A stretch of DNA of 10,603 nt from an uncultured Atopobiaceae bacterium (GTDB lineage Bacteria; Actinomycetota; Coriobacteriia; Coriobacteriales; Atopobiaceae), in contig CANPVI010000037.1 of NCBI GenBank assembly GCA_947581665.1, positions 1 through 10,603 on the forward strand. Reading direction: 5' to 3'. Positions 5,729 to 10,603 of this stretch are shown in pieces. The notes under the pieces were generated by a model that did not search any database, was not told the DNA's origin, and saw only the letters and a program-made list of their open reading frames with translations. Made by a program: the position numbers and the translations under genes. The stretch's first letter is position 1; the number at the start of each line of letters is the position of its first letter.

Positions 5729-6781
5729 CTAGAAGCCGGGAAGCGTGAGGCCGAGGTGCTCGTAGGCGCCGGGCAGCGCGCGGCGCCCTGCGGGCACACG
5801 CTCGATGAGCTGCATCTTTATGAGGTAGGGCTCGTTCACGTCCTCGAGCGTGGAGGGATCCTCGCCCACGGCGCTCGCGAGGGTGGCGAGGCCCATGGCG
5901 CGCCCGCCCGGCTGCTTGCAGAGCACCTGCAGGACCGCCTGGTCAACGGCCTCGAGGCCGAGCGAATCGATCTTGAAGAACTCGAAGGCCTCGCCCGCCA
6001 CCGTCGAGGTGATGCGACCCCCGGCCTTCACCTCGGCGTAGTCGCGCACGCGCTTCAAGAGCCGGTTCGCGATGCGCGGGGTGCCCCTCGAGCGACGCGC
6101 GAGCTCGATGACCGCATCGTCGTCTATCGCGACGCCGAGGATGGAGGCGCTCCGGCGGATGATCTGCGAGAGCTCTTCGGTGGAGTAGTAGTCGAGGTGC
6201 TCGACGATGCCGAAGCGGTCGCGGAGCGGCCCCGTGAGGAGGCCGGTGCGCGTGGTGGCGCCCACGAGGGTGAAGCGCGGGAGGTCGAGGCGGATGGAGC
6301 GCGCCGCCGGCCCCTTGCCGATGATGATGTCGAGCGCGAAGTCCTCCATCGCGGGGTAGAGGACCTCCTCCACGGCGCGGTTCAGCCGGTGGATCTCGTC
6401 GATGAAGAGGATCTCGCCGGGCTCGAGGTTCGTGAGGATGGCCGCGAGATCGCCCGTGCGGGCGATGGCCGGACCCGAGGTGATGCGGATCTTCGCGCCC
6501 ATCTCGCGCGCGAGCACGTTCGCGAGCGTCGTCTTGCCAAGGCCCGGAGGGCCGAAGAGGAGCACGTGGTCGAGGGATTCGTTCCTCGCGAGCGCCGCGT
6601 CGATGTGCACGCGAAGCGCCTCGCGCACGCGGCTCTGGCCGAGGTAGTCGGCGAGGGTCTGCGGGCGAAGCGTGCGATCGATGTCGAGATCGCTCGAGGA
6701 GAGCGCGCCGCCGAGCGTGGGCGCGGGGGTCGGCTCCGCGTCGGCGAAGAGATCCTTCGAGGGGTCCGCCTCCCACGCCAT
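5729..6781 (-). CDS. ruvB: Holliday junction branch migration DNA helicase RuvB
   Basis: A 350-residue AAA+ motor that forms hexameric rings on both sides of a RuvA-bound Holliday junction and pumps DNA to drive branch migration. Walker A is GPPGLGKTT (77-85). Walker B is LFIDEIHR (125-132), with D128 and E129. Sensor 1 is in VGATTR (173-178), the arginine-finger region in GPLRDRFG (184-191), and sensor 2 in GTPRIANR (233-240). The C-terminal winged helix spans about 275-350. The first 35 residues are a variable leader. Both GTG (6784) and ATG (6781) are possible starts in a GTGATG run; I prefer the ATG, which has GGGAGG nine bases upstream. The ATG overlaps the ruvA stop by one base, so translation is probably coupled. 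Confidence 0.98.
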   Translation of the reverse strand: MAWEADPSKDLFADAEPTPAPTLGGALSSSDLDIDRTLRPQTLADYLGQSRVREALRVHIDAALARNESLDHVLLFGPPGLGKTTLANVLAREMGAKIRITSGPAIARTGDLAAILTNLEPGEILFIDEIHRLNRAVEEVLYPAMEDFALDIIIGKGPAARSIRLDLPRFTLVGATTRTGLLTGPLRDRFGIVEHLDYYSTEELSQIIRRSASILGVAIDDDAVIELARRSRGTPRIANRLLKRVRDYAEVKAGGRITSTVAGEAFEFFKIDSLGLEAVDQAVLQVLCKQPGGRAMGLATLASAVGEDPSTLEDVNEPYLIKMQLIERVPAGRRALPGAYEHLGLTLPGF

Positions 6782-7398
6782 CACGCGCCACCTCCCAAGC
6801 GCTTGAGGCCGAGGGCCACGAGCTCCTCGAGGCTCTCCTCGCCGGTGGCGTCCTCGAAGGCGAGGAGCACCTCGCGCTCGGTGAAACCAAGCGACATGAG
6901 CGCCTGCTTGGCCCCGGTGAACGCCTCGGATGCGACTGCGGCGGCGGGCGCGGAGCCCGAGGCTCCGCCCGCGAGCCGCTTCAAGAGGGGATCGTCGCGA
7001 AGCGGGCCCTCGAGGTCGATGATCAGGCGATTGGCCGTCTTCTTGCCGATGCCCTTGGCCGAGGTGAGGCGCGCCGCATCGCCGGTGGCGACGATCTCGG
7101 CGAGCTCGGCGGGCGAGAACGCGGAGAGGATGGCGAGGGCGCCCTTGGGCCCCACGCCGGACACCGCCACGATGCGCTCGAAGAGCGCGCGCTCCTCGAG
7201 GGTGGCGAAGCCGAAGAGCGAGACGCCGTCGTCCTTCACGCGCATCGTGCAGAAGAGCTGCACCTCGGGCGTGCCGACGGCGGGAAGCTGCGAGCGCGTG
7301 GAGAGCGAGACGCCGAGCGAAAAGCCCACGCCGCCCACGAGCAGCACGCAGCGCTCGGTGTCCACGTCCACGAGGGTCCCGCGGAGGCGCTCGATCAT
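6781..7398 (-). CDS. ruvA: Holliday junction DNA-binding subunit RuvA
   Basis: A 205-residue protein that binds the four-way junction as a tetramer or octamer and loads RuvB. Domain I, the OB fold, covers about 1-62 (MIERLRGTLV to DDGVSLFGF). Domain II holds two helix-hairpin-helix motifs, VSGVGPKGALAIL (79-91) and AKGIGKKTANRLI (114-126), which contact the DNA backbone. A Gly/Ala/Ser linker (143-155) leads to domain III (about 158-205), which touches RuvB. The ATG at 7398 overlaps the ruvC stop in an ATGA, and AAGGGAG lies six bases upstream. All three domains are complete. Confidence 0.97.
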   Translation of the reverse strand: MIERLRGTLVDVDTERCVLLVGGVGFSLGVSLSTRSQLPAVGTPEVQLFCTMRVKDDGVSLFGFATLEERALFERIVAVSGVGPKGALAILSAFSPAELAEIVATGDAARLTSAKGIGKKTANRLIIDLEGPLRDDPLLKRLAGGASGSAPAAAVASEAFTGAKQALMSLGFTEREVLLAFEDATGEESLEELVALGLKRLGGGA

Positions 7399-7958
7399 GG
7401 GAGGCTCCCTTCCGAGGCGCGCGAGCCCGCGGTCTCCACGAGCGCCACGGCGTGGGATCCGTGCACGCGCTCGCCCATGAGCGCGGTGGTGGCGAAGAGG
7501 TGCGCGTGGCAGATGGCCGCCGCGAGCGCGTCCGCCGCGTGGTCGGGCCTGGGATCGTGGTCGAGCGCGAGGAGACGGCGCACCATGAAGGTCATCTGGA
7601 ACTTGTCCGCGCTGCCCGCGCCCGTGACGGACTGCTTGATCTCGGCCGGGGCGTACTCCCCCACCGGACAGCCCGCCACCGAGCATGCCGCGAGCGCGGC
7701 CCCGCGCGCCTGCGCGGTGGCGATGGCGGACTTCGCGTTCTGGCCGAAGTAGATCTTCTCGATGGCCACCGCCGAGGGCTCATAGCGCGAGATCACCCGG
7801 GCGATCTCGCGGAAGATGGCGCCGAGGCGGGCGTCGACGGGAGTGGCGGAATCGGTCTCGATGCAGCCATACGCTCGCGCGCGGCAGAGGCTTCCGCGGG
7901 TTTCCACCACGCCCCAACCGGTGTGCGCGAGGCCGGGATCGATGCCAAGGATTACCAT
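7395..7958 (-). CDS. ruvC: Crossover junction endodeoxyribonuclease RuvC
   Basis: A 187-residue dimeric nuclease of the RNase H-like fold that cuts Holliday junctions symmetrically after RuvAB branch migration. Four acidic/basic metal-site residues are visible: D7 (GIDPG), E67 (VAIEKIYFGQN), H140 and D143 (RPDHAADALA). The His at the third site matches the Thermus-type arrangement; Escherichia coli has Asp there. The segment EIKQSVTG (106-113) is a family signature. A short tail after residue 160 (ALMGERVHGSHAVALVETAG) exceeds the minimal fold. The ATG at 7958 is the start that opens with MVILGIDPG and has AGGGGGTGG close upstream. It is first of the ruvCAB set, 108 bases after the NadE-like gene, with a candidate promoter of its own. 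Confidence 0.97.
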   Translation of the reverse strand: MVILGIDPGLAHTGWGVVETRGSLCRARAYGCIETDSATPVDARLGAIFREIARVISRYEPSAVAIEKIYFGQNAKSAIATAQARGAALAACSVAGCPVGEYAPAEIKQSVTGAGSADKFQMTFMVRRLLALDHDPRPDHAADALAAAICHAHLFATTALMGERVHGSHAVALVETAGSRASEGSLP

Positions 7959-7989
7959 GTCCACCCCCTCGATCGAACAGGCGTTCCCC

Positions 7990-8017
7990 AGTCTAGCACG
8001 ACCACGCCATCTGAAAA
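7990..8017 (-). promoter_or_regulatory. Putative ruvC-ruvA-ruvB promoter
   Basis: On the minus strand TTTTCA (8017-8012) and TAGACT (7995-7990) are 16 bases apart, and TGC before the second box makes it an extended -10. It sits 32 bases before the ruvC ATG. No SOS (LexA) operator of either the CGAAC-N4-GTTCG or the CTGT-N8-ACAG type is seen in the gap. Confidence 0.45.
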
Positions 8018-8066
8018 CCATTCCGAAAGACCTACGCTGCGGCGCCAAAAGGTGGCTCGTGGGGGA

Positions 8067-9878
8067 TCAGTTCTTCGAGAAGAGGCCCTGGCCCCAGATG
8101 TCGTCGCCGGTGGCGTCGAAGCCGCCCCCACTCGCGAAGTCCTTGAGATAGCGGAGGACGTCGCCGGGGAGGTTTCGCAGCATGTCCTCGGGAAGGGTGA
8201 CGGAGAGGCCGATCGGGCTCTCGAAGGAGTGCTCCGTGCGCGACTCCTCCGGCTTCGGCTCCTCCTCGGGAGGCTCGCTCGCCAAGCGCTCGTGCCAGGC
8301 GCAGGGCACTGGGCGCTCGCGCTCCACGAGGGCGCAATCCGAGACCACTGGGCCCGTGGGGCACTCGCGCCGCACGAGCTCGGAGGCATCGAGGCGCGCG
8401 AGCAGGCGCTCGGCGAACGCGGCGTCGATGCCGTGATCCACCATGCCCAGGAGGTCGTGGCCGTGCTCGATGTGGGTGAGGAGCGCGGCATCCACCACCG
8501 AGAGCCGGCGCTCGTCCGTGGGAGCGAGCTCCTCGAGGCCAAGACCCTCGGGCACGGAGAGGCGCCTGAGCGGTCCCTGCGGCACTACCGGGGAGACGAG
8601 GTTTCGCTCGGGAAGGATGGAGACGAGATCGGAGCGATAGACGTCGCGGAAGGGCGCGTAACTCGCCGAGGAATAGCCGTCGGGATCCTGTCCGAGCGCA
8701 AGCGCGGTCTTATCTGCGGAGGTGAGCGGGATGAGAGCGCCCTCGCGCTTCACGCCGAGGAGCCAGGCGCCGCAGAAGAGCGCGGGGTCCGCCGCGAAGG
8801 GCGCATCGGCCTCGCTTCCCGCGAAGCCACGGGAGAGCACGCGCGCAAGCCCTGCGGCCTCCACGGCACCGAAGTCGATGACGCCGATGCCGAGTCGCTT
8901 GGCCACCTCGCGGGCGTCAGCGAGCGCATCTGCGGGCAGGAACGGCGGGATGAGGCCATGGACGCGCGTGGGACCGAGCGCGTCGCTCGCGAGCACGGCG
9001 AGCGCCGCCGAGAGGAGGTCCCCGGTGAGGCAGAGCGCCACGCCCGCAGCGTCCTGTTTGTCCGCGAAATCGCGCATGGCGAGCGAGAGCGCGTCCCAGA
9101 TGAACGACTTCCTGCGGTACTGCGGCGCCTCGACGTGCTCCTCGAGCGGGCCCTCCATGAGGAGGTCGATGTCCGTGACGAGCAGATGCTCCTCGAACGA
9201 CGGCGCCACGGCGGCGAGCTCGCCCCAGGGGGTGAGCACGAAGGAGCCGCCGGTGTAGACCACGTCATCCCAGCCGCCCACGGCACCCACGGCCACGAGC
9301 CAGCTGTTCGCGTTCGTCGCCGTGCGCACGAACGCGCCGTCGGAGAGCGAGGGGGCGAGCGCCGTTGATTCGTCGTCGGTCTCGAAAGGGTCGAAGGGCA
9401 GGTAGACCACCACATCCGCGCTGAGCGAGCCCGCCGCGAACGATTGCAGGGAGGCATAGCTCGTGCACACCGCGAACTCCATGTCGCCGAGCGCGAAGGA
9501 GGCCTTCGGCTCCTCGCCGAGGAGCAGCCCCTGGCTCATCATCGACTTGATGAAGGCGGCCATGCGAAGCGGCACCATCTCGCCATCGCGGATGAAGCCC
9601 ACCTCGGTGGTGGGGCTGCCGCCGAGCGCGGTGGAGAAGGGCACGAGCGCCGGCGTGGCGGCGCGCTCGCTGAAGGCCTCGAGCGCCGAGGCCACGTCGC
9701 GCATGAAGGGCTCGGTATCCGCGAGGACCCCGAGGTCGTAGCCCGTGAGAACGGGCATCGGGAAGACCGTGAGGTCGCACCCGAGGCTCCTCGCGCGCTC
9801 CGTCTCGGCCACCATCTTTTCCACCGTGCCCTCGAAGTCCCCGAGGCGCGTGTTCATCTGTGCGAGGGCGATCCTCAC
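8067..9878 (-). CDS. NAD synthetase-like protein with nitrilase domain, catalytic motifs lost
   Basis: A 603-residue protein with the two-domain plan of glutamine-dependent NAD synthetase. Residues 1 to about 240 are nitrilase-like (MRIALAQMNTRLGDFEGTV, then TVFPMPVLTGYDL at 37-49 and FAVCTSYASL at 135-144). About 255-430 resemble the ATP-pyrophosphatase/synthetase domain (RRKSFIWDALSLAMRDFADK, VLASDALGPTRVHGLIPP, DAREVAKRLGI). Key residues are changed: the Glu of FPExxLTGY is M41, the Cys is present (C138) but followed by TS not ED, and the SGGxDS loop reads TGDLLS (285-290). The HGH/DHGID region and an acidic Pro/Glu stretch (about 535-549) precede a unique tail. A GTG start at 9878 has GAGGAAGGA six bases upstream. 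Open over full length, so not an ordinary pseudogene. NAD synthesis by this protein is doubtful; a regulatory or new role is possible. Confidence 0.8.
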   Translation of the reverse strand: MRIALAQMNTRLGDFEGTVEKMVAETERARSLGCDLTVFPMPVLTGYDLGVLADTEPFMRDVASALEAFSERAATPALVPFSTALGGSPTTEVGFIRDGEMVPLRMAAFIKSMMSQGLLLGEEPKASFALGDMEFAVCTSYASLQSFAAGSLSADVVVYLPFDPFETDDESTALAPSLSDGAFVRTATNANSWLVAVGAVGGWDDVVYTGGSFVLTPWGELAAVAPSFEEHLLVTDIDLLMEGPLEEHVEAPQYRRKSFIWDALSLAMRDFADKQDAAGVALCLTGDLLSAALAVLASDALGPTRVHGLIPPFLPADALADAREVAKRLGIGVIDFGAVEAAGLARVLSRGFAGSEADAPFAADPALFCGAWLLGVKREGALIPLTSADKTALALGQDPDGYSSASYAPFRDVYRSDLVSILPERNLVSPVVPQGPLRRLSVPEGLGLEELAPTDERRLSVVDAALLTHIEHGHDLLGMVDHGIDAAFAERLLARLDASELVRRECPTGPVVSDCALVERERPVPCAWHERLASEPPEEEPKPEESRTEHSFESPIGLSVTLPEDMLRNLPGDVLRYLKDFASGGGFDATGDDIWGQGLFSKN

Positions 9879-9884
9879 GATCCG

Positions 9885-9893
9885 TCCTTCCTC
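9885..9893 (-). promoter_or_regulatory. Ribosome binding site for the NadE-like GTG start
   Basis: GAGGAAGGA on the minus strand, six bases before the GTG at 9878. It supports the rare start codon, which also gives the expected nitrilase opening (RIALAQMNT). It lies within the 53-base gap after dnaE, so co-transcription with dnaE is likely. Confidence 0.75.
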
Positions 9894-9931
9894 GTGTGGC
9901 GCTCACTCGAGCCCAGCGGACGCCGAAGCGC

Positions 9932-10603
9932 CTAGGCCACCTTCACCGTGCCCGCCGGCCCCACGACCTCGTTCGCCTCGCCCACGAGCAGCATGTTCTT
10001 CGCGTCCACCGAAACCGGCACCGCGATGCGCAGCGTGGACGCGTTGTTGCCCGCCACGAAGAGCTCCACGCGGTCGTTTCCGGGATAGTGCGAGAAGAGG
10101 CCGTTCAGCTGCTGCATGACGAAGGGTGTGAGATTCTCCTTCGGGAGCTCGAGCGTGAGGGTCTTCTGGCGGTTCGTGGTCTCGTTCAGGACGAGCGGCT
10201 GGATGTCGGTGGCCTTGAACTGGACGACCTTTTGGTTCGTGCGCTCCGTGCGCTCGAGCGTGCCGCGGATGCGCACGAAGACCTCCATCGTCTCGTCCTC
10301 GAGGAGCTCGCGCGCGGCGGCGAAGGTGTCCGGAAACACGACGACGCCGATCTCGCCCTCGAGGTCCTGCAGGGTGAAGAGCGCCATCGCCTGGCCGCGC
10401 TTGGTGGTCTTTCGCTGGAGCTCCACCACCATGCCGCAGAGCCAGATGGGCGTGTCCTCGGGCACGAGGTAGCGCCCCGAGGCGTCCGGCTCGGAGAGCG
10501 CCTCGGCGATGGAATAATCCCTGGCCTCGGCCATCGCGTAGGCAAATGGCGAGAGCGGGTGGTCGGAGACGTAGAGGCCGAGCGCGTCCTTCTCGTGCGC
10601 GAG
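9932..10603 (-). CDS. dnaE: DNA polymerase III subunit alpha, C-terminal part
   Basis: The last 223 residues of the replicative polymerase; the 5' part lies beyond the right edge. The visible start, LAHEKDALGLYVSDHPLSPF, matches the conserved EKExLGxYxSxHPL segment at the end of the fingers and helix-hairpin-helix region of DnaE. Residues about 53-135 of the fragment form the OB-fold (nucleic-acid binding) domain (IWLCGMVVELQRKTTKRGQA, MALFTLQDLEGEIGVVVFP). About 145-223 is the C-terminal domain, which in DnaE1-type enzymes binds the tau clamp-loader subunit. The reading frame is open to the edge. This tail shape fits DnaE1 rather than the gram-positive PolC or the mutagenic DnaE2. The NadE-like gene follows after 53 bases. 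Confidence 0.95.
   Translation of the reverse strand, partial: LAHEKDALGLYVSDHPLSPFAYAMAEARDYSIAEALSEPDASGRYLVPEDTPIWLCGMVVELQRKTTKRGQAMALFTLQDLEGEIGVVVFPDTFAAARELLEDETMEVFVRIRGTLERTERTNQKVVQFKATDIQPLVLNETTNRQKTLTLELPKENLTPFVMQQLNGLFSHYPGNDRVELFVAGNNASTLRIAVPVSVDAKNMLLVGEANEVVGPAGTVKVA

Noticed and set aside
7959..8066. SOS operator before ruvC
   Set aside because: Inspected for CGAAC-N4-GTTCG and CTGT-N8-ACAG types; the lone CGAACAGG near 7975-7982 has no matching half-site.
7452..9368. Long plus-strand open frame opposite ruvC and the NadE-like gene
   Set aside because: High GC at third codon positions keeps the opposite strand open. The protein is a His/Arg/Glu-rich low-complexity shadow without a good ribosome binding site.

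Overview
This is a GC-rich bacterial chromosome segment with tightly packed genes. The gene set (dnaE, an NadE-like gene, ruvC-ruvA-ruvB, a monofunctional formate-tetrahydrofolate ligase, a small cold-shock protein) and the codon use suggest a high-GC actinobacterium. The class Coriobacteriia (Eggerthella/Slackia-like gut anaerobes) is my best guess, but this rests on inference and not on a marker gene.

Left part (1-535, minus strand): a MazE/AbrB-type antitoxin is followed by the first 16 codons of its MazF/PemK-type toxin, overlapping by 4 bases. A palindrome lies next to a -10-like box upstream of the antitoxin. A perfect 27-bp inverted repeat separates this pair from the next gene. At 536-2812, an M20 metallopeptidase (PepV-like dipeptidase, minus) and a HAD-superfamily phosphatase (plus) diverge from a 114-bp gap. 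The HAD gene is followed by a small Ala/Lys/Asp-rich protein built on a regular 11-residue repeat.

Middle (3322-3964): four successive hairpins fill the convergent gap between the repeat protein and a cold-shock protein gene. The last hairpin is a good intrinsic terminator for the cold-shock gene.

Right part (3609-10603, all minus strand; transcription order right to left): the 3' end of dnaE (replicative DNA polymerase III alpha), a 603-aa nitrilase/NAD-synthetase-like protein, ruvC, ruvA and ruvB (Holliday-junction resolvasome, overlapping reading frames), fhs (one-carbon metabolism) and csp. The ruv genes act together: RuvAB migrates the junction and RuvC cuts it.

The most unusual item is the NadE-like protein between dnaE and ruvC. 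It keeps the architecture of glutamine-dependent NAD synthetase, but the expected catalytic Glu of the glutaminase half is Met and the ATP-binding SGGxDS loop is degraded, and it carries an acidic C-terminal tail. It looks like a conserved-length pseudoenzyme or a repurposed relative. No CRISPR array, tRNA, rRNA, insertion sequence or phage gene is visible.
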